DNA from: Sanghuangporus weigelae
Lineage: Eukaryota > Basidiomycota > Agaricomycetes > Hymenochaetales > Hymenochaetaceae
NCBI GenBank assembly: GCA_033182465.1
Contig: CP137326.1
Location: 1,240,001 to 1,304,000 of the forward strand
Direction of reading: 5' to 3'
Length of the DNA: 64,000 nucleotides
Positions within the stretch are counted from its first letter, which is position 1. Every line of letters begins with the position of its first letter. The notes under the pieces were generated by a model. That model made no database searches, was not told the DNA's origin, and saw nothing but the letters and a program-made list of their open reading frames with translations. Below are positions 1 to 11,096 of the stretch, piece after piece. A program made the position numbers and the translations under genes.

Positions 1-281
1 TAAGGTGGTGGTAAACGTGAAGTAAGTCGACGTCATCAGGAAAAGGAAAAGGCTGAGGGCGTGAAAGTGTAATAAGAAGAGATGCGAGGAGGTGAGGTAG
101 ATGTCGTCGCAGGGGCGAGCAAGAAAGCAAGGAAGATAACAAGAGCAGAAGAGCAGCTAGCGTCCGAAAACCGAATTATGTATGTATGAGTAGTCGTCCC
201 TAGAGCAACACGAACAAAGGAAATAAATAAAGAAAAGAAAAGAAAACTGGAGGACTGGGCTTTTTACAGCACACGTCCCGG
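1..281. other. 3' flank, purine-rich, no gene seen
   Basis: This is the sequence downstream of the minus-strand membrane protein gene. It is rich in A and G on the plus strand. I see no reading frame with a recognisable product. It is probably 3' UTR and spacer. Confidence 0.4.
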
Positions 282-2568
282 TCATAATGATCTCGTCCTT
301 GTCACTGAATCCTCAGAATCCCGACGGATCATGTCATACCTCGGCGGGATCTCTTCTCTAGGTCCAGGCCGCGGAGTAGTCAAAGCCGCATCCTCTTCCT
401 CGTCAATATCTAATAACCAAGCATGCCCTAACGAAGGCGGGATCGAGCGCCTCTCGATGGGAGACTCGTCTGGGTAAGGAGTTCCTGTATCAGGGGCTTC
501 GACGGATCCAGACCCGGATCTGGTGCTTGTGAGGCTTCGTAACCTCCGAGTCGACGAGGTTGACATGGATAGAGATAGTGAAGAGGAGTGAACAGAAGAA
601 GGCCCCCCTTCACGTCGTTCCTCTTCCCTCTCTAGAGGACTAGGGTTGACGATTGCAAGTGAGCTACGGCGCTCCTGCGCCGCCTCGCTTGCTTTCTGTC
701 GCGCTCTCGAGGATGGTAGGGAAGTGAAGCTCTGCTGAGGCTCCGTGACCATGCGGAGCGGCGAAGATAAACTCGAACTTGTAGCTCGCGCATAAGGGTG
801 AGAGTAGGTATAAGCAGAGGGCGGTGCAGCGCCGGGTGGTAACCACGGCGAGCTCCCGCTCCCACTTCCACCCCCGCTCACTCCGCTGCTCCGTCGTGTA
901 CTTCTGTCCATACTCGATAAGAGTCCCGTCGCCGAGTCCGTGCTCCAATCACGCAAATGACTCCGGGATTCTGAGAATCCGCTCTCTATGGATGACATGG
1001 TAGGCGACTCTTCATGCCTTACGAGAGGGAAACGAGGGCCGAAATCTGTAGGTGTTCCTGACTCGCTGAAGAAACTACTGCTATCAGCAGCTCCACCACG
1101 TATTCTTGCCGGTCCAGGAAGCGAGCTCGACGACGATGTTTCATTAGTCAACTGTCGGGGACCACTTTGGATTTGACCCTGCGGACCCATCACCTCATCG
1201 ACGATACTATGCAGATCGACATTGCTCGCGGCCATGAGCGGATCGACCAAACGACTTCCCTCGTCTGGCGGTGGCCACACGGCTTCCTGGAAGTAGCTCC
1301 CTGTCTTGCTTGCCACGGGTCGCAGGAGTCGCGGGGGCGCCTCGCTCGGAAGCTCACGCATCACCGGGGAATTGACGTCTCTCCCGGAATCCGATCCAAG
1401 ATCCCGATAGTCGTCCACACTGTCACCCTCGCTCCTCCTATGCGAACTGAGAATACCAAACCCTCTTCGTGGATGACTGGGACCTGCTAAATCAAAGTCG
1501 TCTTCTCCTGCCAGCATAACAGACCGAGGCGTGGGCAGATATCGATGTGATTGTACTAGCCTCCGCTTCTGGTGGCGTCTGAACAGGAATACGGCTAGAA
1601 GACAAAGAATGATAAGAGCAATCCCTGCGACGGTACCACCGGCGATCACTGCGGTCCGATTGCTTGAAGTAACTGAGCTTGACGTATCGGCGTTGAGCGT
1701 GGCAACGGGACTGACAACCTAGTAGGGTCGTGCAGAGTCGTTAGGCAGATAGGAGTCTTTGACAGACGAAAGAACTTACTGTGGTGACTTGTCCGTTGAT
1801 AGTTGATACAATTTCGGTGAAACTGGTCGTGAGAGAAGTGCTAGCATCAGTAGTTGACGATCTACTTGACGAGGAATCCGTGATAGATTGAGATGAGGAA
1901 GAGTCCGAGGAGCTTGTTGAAGAGGTTGAAGAGGTGGAATCGCTGGTGATGGTCGAGAGGAGGTTAGATGAAGGGGACGACGTAGTCTCGCTAAGACTAA
2001 ATCAGACAAGTGAACTCATAGTGAGACGGCTTCGAACATACATAGTAGTACTCGGGACACTTTGGGAATCTGACTGTGTCGAGGTTAGAGACGAATCTGT
2101 CGGACTCACAGGAGTCGTTTGTGAGCCAGAAGTGGTCTGTAATGAATCCACGCCACTCGTAGCATCAGATGGAGTCGGCTGGACGGAATCTACGGTCGAT
2201 GTTGCTGCAACAGTCGCATCGCTGGGTCCACTGGTGAGCGTCTGGTCCGTGGCCTCGCTCGTGGGCAGCACCGTCGAATCTGGACTTTGTACGGCCGCCG
2301 TGGTTACACCTGAAGTTAACGAGGGATCCGCTACAGCCGTATCAGTCGCGTCAAGCCCACTTGGTCCAGCAGTAGCACCAAGGTCTGTGGAAGTAGCTTC
2401 TGAAGAGTCTTGAGAGGTTGGACCGCCGAGAGGAGGATTGAGTATTAGCCAAGGAGCGGCACGTTTCAAGGGGGGAACGGGATGTGTTGGCAAGTGGCGC
2501 GTGGCGCAACGAGGACCAGAAATCATAAATATAAAAGTTATTCCGTCAATTGATATAAGCAATGGCAA
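282..2568 (-). CDS. Ser/Thr-rich single-pass membrane protein (5' end unresolved)
   Basis: The gene is read leftwards. An outer part made almost wholly of Ser, Thr, Asp and Pro (about 2010-2450 and 1780-2000) is followed by one hydrophobic segment (AGIALIILCLLAVFLF) and a basic stop-transfer stretch (RRHQKRRL) near 1560-1640. About 430 residues of Ser/Arg/Pro-rich, probably disordered cytoplasmic tail follow, ending at 282. An intron at 1719-1779 has clear GTAAGT and CTAG borders, and another is likely near 2000-2045. The layout (glycosylated stalk, one helix, long tail) is like fungal wall-sensor or Mid2/axl2-like receptors, but I see no WSC or cadherin-like domain, so no function is assigned. 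The first exon and signal peptide are unresolved; the ATG at 2568 opens no convincing signal sequence, and a hydrophobic stretch near 2820-2920 may be an upstream exon. Confidence 0.65.
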
Positions 2569-3840
2569 CGTATGGGATACAGATAATGGATGGGGAAACG
2601 GAATCCTTACCTGTATCGGAGTTTACTGTATTTTGAACGAGGAAAGGGGCAAGCCTGTCAGAAGGACTTTAAGGAGTGAATTTACGACCAGACGAACCTT
2701 GTGCAGGGGGGTCATCGTCGGAAGATGTCTGCCTTGCGACGAGGTTCATTGCAAGTGGTCTGGGTGCAGGTTATCCTATGGCTGGCTGAGGACGTTTAAA
2801 AGCTACGGCCGCCAGTGAGTGGATTGAAGCGAATAGGTAGGGGTGACATGGATATGATAGCGAGGAGATAGCGACGAGGAGAGTGAGCCCAGTGATGATG
2901 AATACTGCTGTTAACGTGACAACTCACCAACTAGGGCTCTATGTCTAATTCTGCTCGGCACTTCTTCTTGCAAAGGCCACCGCGTCTTCGCGACGTACCC
3001 GCACTACGATTTGCCTCCGTCGTCGTCGCGGCCGACACTGGTAAATTTAGCACAAGTGAGATGATATGAAGGCGGGAAGAGAGCTGAGCGGCGCCCATAG
3101 GCGTACTGACTACCGCCATGGGATGGCAGTGTCCACCTACTATGTCTTCCTATGTCTTCGGCTCGGCTCGCTTCCCGGTTCGGCCTCGGCTCGTCCCTCT
3201 CCGGCCCAGCAGTAATAATTAGAGTTTCACACATTACATCATAGTCACGGTGGCAATGACATCCTCTTGTGCCTCCCTCATGACATATACTGTAGCTGTG
3301 ACCGCATCCTGAGAAAATCTTGTATCGATCTATCAGCGCCCTTCTTCGGCAAACCATCCCCGTCTCTACGGCTGTACACTGCAGCTCTTTGCTCTTGATC
3401 CCGTTCAAGTCGCAACGACCAAGCGACCATCGCTACAATTCCCTTTCTGATGTACAAAAACTGTTCAAAAAGATAGACTCCTCGCAAAAGCAACAAGGAA
3501 CCCTGTAAACTGTACAGGACTTTAATCGCCTCGCCTCATGGTAAAAGCTATTTTGGATATGCATGTTGCCACTGCCAGCGCATTGCGCCGACGTCAGCGA
3601 TTAGTCGAGTGATGCGAGGCGTCTGCCTAAATTTTCACCGAATATGAATGCCAAGAATTCCCGAACACTAGTACTGTTGGGCCGCCCTAGCGCAGCAAGC
3701 CCGCTCTCGGCCTGAATCACACAGCATGCACGATGTCGAGGTCTGCTAGTTCCACTCAAAATTATCATTCCAGGAGCTAATAATCTCGACATGCGACGGT
3801 ATACATTTCTTTATACTCAATCTGCATAAAGCTCCCTCAT
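2569..3840. other. Intergenic, no confident gene
   Basis: Short overlapping frames occur on both strands but none has a recognisable domain or splice pattern. The part up to about 2950 may hold 5' exons of the membrane protein gene on the left. The stretch at about 3600-3790 resembles 4451-4640 and is the 3' flank carried along in the tandem duplication described for the next two genes. Confidence 0.4.
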
Positions 3841-4503
3841 CTACCCCGAAGTCCCAGTACTGGACTTCTTAGACTTCTTGGATTCAGCATAACTCTGAAC
3901 GCTAGACAGAAACGTCTTATACGCATCATCCTCTTGTTCTATCGGCACCTCCAATTCGATGAGACGGTTCTTTTCGAAAATCTTCAGTTTGTTGGTACCT
4001 TTTGGCTTCAATACTTAATTCGGGTCGTATTGTCAACATTGACTGCATTGACTTCCAGGAAGGACTTACGAGCGAGGCCGAGCATCTCTTCTCCATCCTT
4101 ATCGAACAAATATCTTTCGATCGATAGGCCGAGCGTCCCCGCAACTGTGGATAAACAAGTCGAATCCGTCGTCCAAAAGAAATCTAGAGGAGAATATATA
4201 CGTACTGCCTTGAGCTTTTCTGAGCTCTTGTCTTTCGCGAGAACTTCGAGACATATTCTCCAAAATATGAGCGGCTTGCTTTGCAAGGGTAAGCGTCGGA
4301 AAGATCGTTTCTTTTCTTTCACTGGCATATTTATAATTACTTTCGCCCCTCGAGTCGGAATCTCTGTCATTTGTAATATTGCAACAAGTGTTTGCAAAGC
4401 ACATGCCATTTTCGATTGCAATGCACACTCGACAGAAGGGAATAATACCTCTACCAGATGCCAGCAAACAGGAAACTAGCTTCTGAACGCTGTAGTGGCG
4501 CAC
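3841..4503 (-). CDS. Unrecognised small protein, tandem paralogue 1
   Basis: I do not recognise the family. The last two exons are clear because they align with the neighbour copy. One reads LSIERYLFDKDGEEMLGL and, after an intron, LLKPKGTNKL then ELEVPIEQ, ending in a Lys/Ser-rich tail with a stop at 3841. The neighbour reads LSIEGYTFEKGGKEMFGV, LSKPQGKT and KVEVPIDQ in the same order, also with an intron between. An upstream exon (to about 4500) has several cysteines (CFANTCCN) and a SNYKYA stretch matching SYKYA in the copy. The start is uncertain. Expected size is about 150-190 residues. It could be a small secreted or cytosolic protein; no signal peptide is convincing. Confidence 0.45.
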
Positions 4504-4664
4504 TAGGACAAAGGGCCGGGCTCATTGAGTTCACAAGTGAATCACAGCACGCAGGATGTCGAGGACTGCCAGTTCTACACGGAAGCATCAACCCAGGGAT
4601 GTTCACCGAATGCGACGAATATAGTATCATTCCTTCGTACACGATCTACACAAAGCTACTGCAT

Positions 4665-5523
4665 CTAGTACAAAGCGCCCGTCTTCTTGGAGTCATAATC
4701 CTGAACCTTGTACAAAAAGGTCTCACATGCGGAGGCCTTTTGATCTATCGGCACCTCCACCTTGCACTTCTTATAGTCCTTTCCAAGATTCTTCGGGGTC
4801 TTGCCTTGGGGCTTGGACACTGTCATATCATCATTTGTGCATGTGAAACCAACAATGTAATGGGTATTGGGAAGTACTTACGTTGGACACCGAACATCTC
4901 CTTTCCGCCCTTCTCGAATGTATAGCCTTCGATCGATAGACCGTGGTACTCAGCAACTGTATATGAACAGGGTGTATTCGTCGTTCAGTAGTTATATAGA
5001 GACGAAATTTTACGTACCCTCTTGAGCTTGTTCGATGTATTTCTTTCCAGCACCATACATTTTTTCCGAGACGTAATCGGTTTGGTTTATGTATCTAAGT
5101 TGGTAGATAGTTTCTTCTCCCTCGTCCGCGTATTTATAACTAACTTTGCCCTTGTCGATCCCCCGAGCCGGGCTCCCTGTCGTTTGCGATTTTGCAGTAG
5201 CTTTGCAGAGATCATAGCATTTTCATCGCAATGCACAGCTCGGCGTTTCCAGATAAAAGAGAATAAAGCTGTGAAAGGAAGAAGTCTGACAAATTCAGCA
5301 AAGTAGAAAGTAGGACGGATGAAGATACTAGTACCTGCAATTATACTGGATTCGCGATTTGCAAAACTACTCATCTCCATGTGTGATTCGCTCGTCAAAG
5401 CAGTCTGCAAAGTAAGTCAGAACAGTGTCGTGGAATGCGTTGTTTCTTGCCTGGATGCACGCGGCAGGAGACCTCTCCAGAGAAAGCTAGATGTCCGACA
5501 ATCACCAGAATGTCAAAGCCCAT
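4665..5523 (-). CDS. Unrecognised small protein, tandem paralogue 2
   Basis: This is the second copy of the gene at 3841-4503; the two stop codons lie exactly 824 bp apart and the 3' flanks are also alike, so the pair came from a local tandem duplication. Visible parts are an exon with SYKYADEGEETIYQLRY and a following intron, then AEYHGLSIEGYTFEKGG, an intron with GTAAGT, then LSKPQGKTPKN, KVEVPIDQ and a short tail ending in TGALY. A possible first exon begins at the ATG at 5523 (MGFDILVIVGHL). In the cysteine-rich upstream exon the reading frame does not join smoothly to the rest compared with copy 1, so either a splice site is misread or this copy is decaying. Function unknown. Confidence 0.4.
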
Positions 5524-6269
5524 AGTGCAGATTCTTGACGAAATATATGATGAAAGCCGGTATGATTGGATTGGTACTTACCACATGAGATTTTATCATA
5601 GATCCTGGTGAGGCGCAGAGTCTGAAGCCTCAGAGGGTACCGAAGAACATCCTCCGAGATCGAGATAGGATATTTTTGTTTAATTACAGATATGCTGAAC
5701 CAAGCTCAAACGTACAGTGATCCGAAGTCGTAGTGCACTCGAAGAGCCTAGAGTAACAGTTTACCACAGTTTTGCAGATGAAATCACCTCGAACATGTGC
5801 ATCCCGAACACATACCTCATCCTCTTGCCTATATGGATAAGGCAAGTTCAAGAAAGCCCGAGTATCCTCTCATGTTTATTTGATTATATCACGAATCGTT
5901 AGTTATCATCGCAGTGAACGTCCGAGATAAGCAAGGCAAGAGAACTCTCGGCTCGGCACACGTCGGCTGCTGCGAAAAGATATAAAAATCAGGCGAGTGA
6001 CACGGTATTCTCCTTTCTTCTCTTCTTCTCTCAACCTGTGCTAACTGGCAATCGAGTGAGTGAAGGGTGATTGATCATCGCAGGTTGGAGACAAAGAGTG
6101 TGACCTCGTGTGACCTGCCGTGACCCGTGCGCGACGCGTCGATCGTTCTCGGTAAACGGACCGACCATCGTCGACGTCCTCAAGGCCTCACTCACTTCAC
6201 TAAGACCACGACTTCCAAGTCCTCATCGTCGACATCCAGGAAAAAAGGAACAAAATATAATAATTCATC
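5524..6269. other. Intergenic / URC1 upstream region
   Basis: No gene is seen. A pyrimidine-rich tract (about 6010-6040) sits roughly 230 bp before the URC1 start codon, a common arrangement in basidiomycete promoters, and the stretch after it is probably the URC1 leader. Confidence 0.35.
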
Positions 6270-8369
6270 ATGTCTGCAACGTCAGATGCAGCTCTTACCC
6301 AGATCTTGCTGCAGCTCCAGGAATTGCAGAAGTCCCAGCAGGTTCTTGCAGCCAAGGTGAGTGGCGTCTTGTGCTTTTGCGCATGCAGATATTCAACGGC
6401 ATCTTATTTCGCGTTACTGATAAGGATATGATAGGTTGACTCTATTCTGACCTCAGGATCGAGCTCGCCGCGCGTCTCAACAAGCAGCACTCCGATCCCG
6501 ATCAGTGGCGGCCGGGACACACCCTCGACGCAACCTTCCGTCGACCCACACGCTGCATCTCCTACTCAATCAGTCGTCGCTCTCTCATCTTCACTACCTT
6601 CAATCATCGGCTCGCCTCCGAAGAACGACGTATCCTTGCCATCAGAGAAGGAAAGAGAACGTGCTTTGTTCCCGTCACGAGTGATCTTGACTAGTGAGTG
6701 AGCGTGTCCGCAGCATGTATGCGCTTCTTATCCTTCTTCTCTCCCTTCTCCTTAGCGTACCCCGATCAACATGGTATCAAGCCTTACCCTCTGACATGGG
6801 GTGCAGAAGATCCGAAAGTTCGCGGTCCAGTCATCTGTTCGCGCCTTGTACCGTCGATTAAACAGCGCAACGCGATTGGAGCGCATTCAGGCTCGTATTC
6901 GATCTATCGCTCTCTTGCAATAGCGCTCGGAACGCTCTCCCCAACGCATAAGCCCTCGTATGCGCTCACGGAGCCTCCGGTATCCATCCCACCTGTCCCG
7001 GCATGGTTCAATCCATCGAAGATCGTCTCGTTTGATCCTTGGGGACATCTTGTACCCCAGGTATTCCGAGAGGAAATGGGAGAGAAAGGCCTTGATATTC
7101 GCCCGAGTATTGCTGTTACCAAGGCGCATATTAAGTTGTCTGAATTGGATGAGGCATCTCGAAAAGGCGATATTCCCCTTGATGGACGAATCGTTCTGAA
7201 GAGTAGGCCGTTGAATAATGCGGACGGAACCGAGAGTGATGCCGATCCTGGTGTCGAGCTCGTCACTAGTAAAGCTGCGGTCGAGCCTGTCTGGTATCTT
7301 CCGGGTGTTGCGGAGCGTTTTGGCATGCAAGTATTTTCTACGTCTAAATCCATATGTATGCACAGCATTAACCTTCAAGTCTAGTTCCGAATCGCTCCTT
7401 CGTAGAGCACTTTTCGAGGAAACTGGCGGAATGTATCCGGAACTCATTACTCGTCCTGACGTGAAGGTCTTCTTGCCTCCCATAGGAGGACTGACGGTCT
7501 ATATTTGTTCGTAACAGATTACTCTCAGTTTCACTCCATTAACAATCTTCTCTTGATTCAGTTGGTCCACCTGAATACATGCGTGATGATTCAAAGGAAC
7601 TCACATTGCGCGTTCATGATGAATGTGAGTATACCTTCACCTATTCCTAGTTGGTGTTTTTCACAAACCGGCTCTTTCATTTCTCTGAAGGCAATGGCTC
7701 CGATGTCTTCGGCTCAGACATCTGTACTTGCAAGCCGTACCTCGTCTTCGCCATCGAGGAATGCGTACGTTGCGCGCAACGTGGTGGTGTCGGTGTTGTT
7801 GTCTACTTCCGAAAGGAAGGACGTGCACTCGGTGAAGTCACAAAGTGGGTCAAGTTTGGTTCGCACTGCTCCTCAGCATTTGTTGAACCCATTTTCTTTA
7901 ATCCAGATACTTGGTCTACAACTTGCGAAAGCGTGGCGGTGATTCCGCAGACAAGTACTTCAAGTCCACGGAGATGATCGCTGGAGTGAAGGATATGCGA
8001 TTCCAGGCCCTCATGCCTGATGTTCTTCACTGGCTCGGAATTACGAAGATCGATAACATGGTGTCTATGAGCGACATGTGCGTTTGTGTTTGCATTTCAA
8101 TCCGGGATACTTTCTGGTTTAATTTCTGTTATTATTACTCGATACTGATGATGCATCATTCAACAACTTTCAGGAAATACAACGCCATCGTGCAATCCGG
8201 GATCCCCATCCTCAAGCGGTACGACCTCCCCGAGTACCTCATCCCGCCAGATTCGCGCGTCGAAATTGATGCGAAGATCGCTTCTGGGTACTTTACGAGC
8301 GGGAAGAAGATCACTGAGGCGGATTTGGTGAAAACTGTTGGTCGTACCTGGGAAGAGGCAGACCATTGA
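6270..8369 (+). CDS. URC1: URC1, GTP cyclohydrolase II-like uracil catabolism protein
   Basis: The protein has the two-part layout of fungal Urc1. An N-terminal region (about 6750-7500; LTWGAEDPKVRGPVI, SFDPWGHLVPQVF, GGMYPEL, FLPPIGGLTVYI) is followed by a GTP cyclohydrolase II (RibA) fold with Cys residues in SDICTCKPYL, VVVYFRKEGRALGEVTK, KRGGDSADKYF and MRFQALMPDVLHWLGI. In RibA such cysteines bind zinc and the FRKEGR stretch lies at the active site. Urc1 takes part in the URC pathway, which lets fungi use uracil as nitrogen source. I chose the ATG at 6270 because exon 1 then joins in frame across the intron 6357-6434 into VDSILTSG. Other introns start near 6694, 7331, 7507, 7629, 7844 and 8080. 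No other URC gene is seen nearby. Confidence 0.9.
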
Positions 8370-9209
8370 GTCGTTCTTCACTAATGCCATTGTTGGACTA
8401 TTCCCAAGCTTTGTGGAAACATGCATGATTAGGATCTCCTTTTCTTTTAGATTCAGAATGTAATCCGATATTGTAGAATTCAGTATCAGTATATCATCTT
8501 TCTTTCCCTTCTTCAGTCAACGTAAGACAGACGCTCGTATATCCGCGAGGGGCAAATTGGTTGATGACATCGACATAATAAAACCCCAAAGATTTTCAGT
8601 ACGAACGAGCGAGAATCTGGGTCTGAGAAAATCAGAACCCTGATTCCTGTGCAGAACCCACACAACAACTAATTGCCGCTTGGGAGAAGAAAAACATCCG
8701 AGACAAACCGTTCATCGTAATCCTCCGTCGAAATGGTGAATATAATTGATTATTGGCAAGTCTGTGAAATTCGGTCGGGTATCAGGATATATAAGTATAT
8801 ACATAAAACAAACTACCACAAAGAAAAATGTATTTTGAAGCTGAGAAAAGTGATCTGATCCTGAATCAAACATGAAAAAGGCTGTCCGAGAGAAAAATCA
8901 CCGATGGGGAGAAAAAGATAAAATAAGATAGGAAAGCAAATGGAACGAGAGGAGAGAAGGATTAGCAACTCGGTCCAGTGAGTTAGGTACAATAACTCTG
9001 TCAACACGGCGAGGCACGGACTAGGGCAAGTGAGAAGATAGACGCGATTGGGCGATGGTGTCCCAAGGGTCAGAAATTCGGCGGTGCGTTCTGAAAACCA
9101 AAACACACATTGAACAGAGGAAAGAACATGACTGAAGGATGCTCACCACTGTAGAGTGATATCATCTATGGAGACTATGAACATGTATTCTGTTTCCGCA
9201 GCACAGCTA
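8370..9209. other. Convergent intergenic region between URC1 and the SPT subunit gene
   Basis: AT-rich sequence holding the 3' ends of the two convergent genes. A minus-strand open frame at 8813-9106 shows no family features and is most likely 3' UTR of the small-subunit gene. Confidence 0.4.
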
Positions 9210-9664
9210 CTACGTCCTGGGAGGAAGCGAGACGTCCGACCCAGAGAGGTAATACCGTGCTTGCTGGGTTGCGAACCAGACGGCATGAGGGAAGTACCTG
9301 ATGAACGCAGCGGTGACGAGGAGGGTAACGCTACCCGTGATGACAACTATTGTATAACGCATGAGACATACACGACATTCAGCAAACAGACACGTCGAAA
9401 AGAATAAGAAAAGCCAAAGCCACGCGCAAAAGTGGGAGACGATAAGAAGAAGAACAAAATCGGGGAGAAACTGGAAGTGAAACGCTGCTCACAAATGAGG
9501 ACGATCTCCCAAGTCTCCAACATGGACAACGCGAAGGTCGTCGTCAGTTTCATCCATAGCCGCCAAAAGAAACCAGCTATAAGTCCGTCTGGCTGCTGGT
9601 ACTGATATTCCCTCTTCTTGCTAGACAACGACCCCTTCTGGTTGACATCTTGGTTGAGCGTCAT
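9210..9664 (-). CDS. Small subunit of serine palmitoyltransferase (ssSPT/Tsc3-like)
   Basis: This is a two-exon gene of about 105 residues. Exon 1 (9664-9493) ends in a stretch with FFWRLWMKLTTTFALS and MLETWEIVLI, which matches the small activating subunits of serine palmitoyltransferase (a Trp/Arg-rich start, then TxALxMLExWE before a membrane helix). Exon 2 (9346-9210) gives a hydrophobic helix (VITGSVTLLVTAAFI), then RYFPHAV and ARYYL and a short tail. The intron 9347-9492 has GTGAGC and a TAG end. In yeast and animals these subunits bind the SPT heterodimer in the ER membrane and raise its activity at the first step of sphingolipid synthesis. I chose the ATG at 9664; an in-frame ATG at 9739 is also open. 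Confidence 0.75.
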
Positions 9665-9810
9665 GTAGCAGTGATTTGTTGAGAGGTTGATGTGGGAGGA
9701 AGAGAACAAACAGTGGTATGCAGCATTGAGGCTCCCCACTTATAGTATTTCCTTTCTGGTCATACCGCAGCTCTGACTCTGACTCACCACTCAACACAAC
9801 ACAATAGATA
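9665..9810. promoter_or_regulatory. Bidirectional promoter, SPT small subunit / SDR
   Basis: There are 146 bp between the two divergent start codons, so both genes must use overlapping control DNA. I see no single motif that I can name with confidence. Confidence 0.45.
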
Positions 9811-10935
9811 ATGCAGTCCGGCATACCCGCAGACGCAGAACAGAAAGTAGCCATCATAACCGGCGCTTCGTCAGGTTATTCAGTCTTTATTTGCTTGATT
9901 ACATGTAATAATTCATATCTGTATCTCTCTTTCTTTGCGAAGGAATCGGAAGAGAGACTGCCATCGCACTTTCAGCTAATAATTGGAGACTCGTCCTCAC
10001 AGCTCGTTCTCAGGCAGGGCTCGAAGAAACCTCACGGCTCTGCTCTGGGCCAGTGCCCTGTCTCGTATCAGGAGATATAACAAATGAGCAACACGTCGTA
10101 CTCGTGTTTGAAGCAGCCAAGAGAGAATATGGCATGTCCTACGTGAACTCATGGGACAAAATACTAATTTCATACAGGACGGTTGGACCTCCTGTTCAAT
10201 GTAAACTGTTGCCCAATCAGCTCAAGCTCATTCTTAAAATAATGTTTTCCCCAAGAACGCTGGGATAAATGCCCCAGCTGTACTAATGGAAGAATTACCA
10301 TTGTCAAAGTTTCAGGATGTGATGAATACGAACGCCGTAGCTGCGTTTCTCTGCACTCGCGAGGCTTTCAAGATGTTCAAGAGCCAGAATCCACAAGGCG
10401 GTGAGCACGAATTTGACTTCTGGGCGTATGCGCTTCCAGCTGAGATTGAAGACTGTTGCAGGACGTATAATCAATAACGGATCCATAGCCTCGCATACAC
10501 CCCGTCCACACAGTGTTGCATATACGGCTTCTAAGCATGCCGTAGCAGGCCTCACAAAGTCTACCGCTCTGGACGGCCGCGCATTCAACATTGCTTGTAC
10601 CCAGATCAACATAGGTAAGTTTTTTGAACACGGAAATCGAGAAGATCCTAAACGGATTCATGGATAAGGAAACGCGCGAACCGACATGGCCGCTCGTCTT
10701 GAGCAAGGAGCATTGCAGCCCAACGGGGAGATCAGGCCCGAGCCTATGATGGACGCAAAACACGTTGCTGACACTATAGTGCATATTGCAGGCCTTCCGA
10801 ATACCGTCTCGGTCCTTAAGATGGATATCATGTACGTACCCTTGATACACGCTTTCGGGATAATCCTGAACTGGTATGACGCTCCGTCTTGAAATATCTA
10901 GGGCGACTGGAATGCCATTGGTTGGAAGAGGCTAA
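9811..10935 (+). CDS. Classical short-chain dehydrogenase/reductase (SDR)
   Basis: This is an NAD(P)-dependent oxidoreductase with a Rossmann fold. The cofactor motif TGASSGIG is split by an intron after exon 1. Then follow LVLTARSQAG, SGDITNEQHV, RLDLLFN and NAGIN, the catalytic Ser region INNGSIASHTPRP, and the catalytic YTASK (Tyr-x3-Lys). The C-terminal part (NARTDMAARLEQGALQ, KHVADTIVHIAGLP) ends after a last intron in ATGMPLVGRG and a stop at 10933-10935. The order fits classical SDRs of about 260 residues. The intron at 10132-10177 seems to use a GC donor, with a TACTAAT branch site. The substrate cannot be told. The divergent neighbour is a sphingolipid gene, but the sequence is not like 3-ketosphinganine reductase. 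Confidence 0.85.
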
Positions 10936-11096
10936 CAACTCCGTATGTAAACAAAGGACCTAAAGCAGTACAAATATCAGAGCAGAGTGTATCGCAAGTT
11001 GTGCGGATTCAAGGAAAATAGCGGAACATCTACACAAGGGTCAGGGAGACGAATAACTGGAGAACTAGGGCGACTGGCGTAGAGCCCATCTCAAGT

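Noticed and set aside
6110-6439. A longer open frame across the URC1 5' region starting at 6110
   Set aside because: The frame starting at 6270 with an intron at 6357-6434 joins correctly to the next exon (VDSILTSG) and needs no odd Cys/Arg-rich leader.
9811-10935. SDR as 3-ketodihydrosphingosine reductase, given its sphingolipid neighbour
   Set aside because: It has the generic classical SDR pattern (YTASK, GSIASHTPRP) without KDSR-specific features that I can see; only position suggests it.
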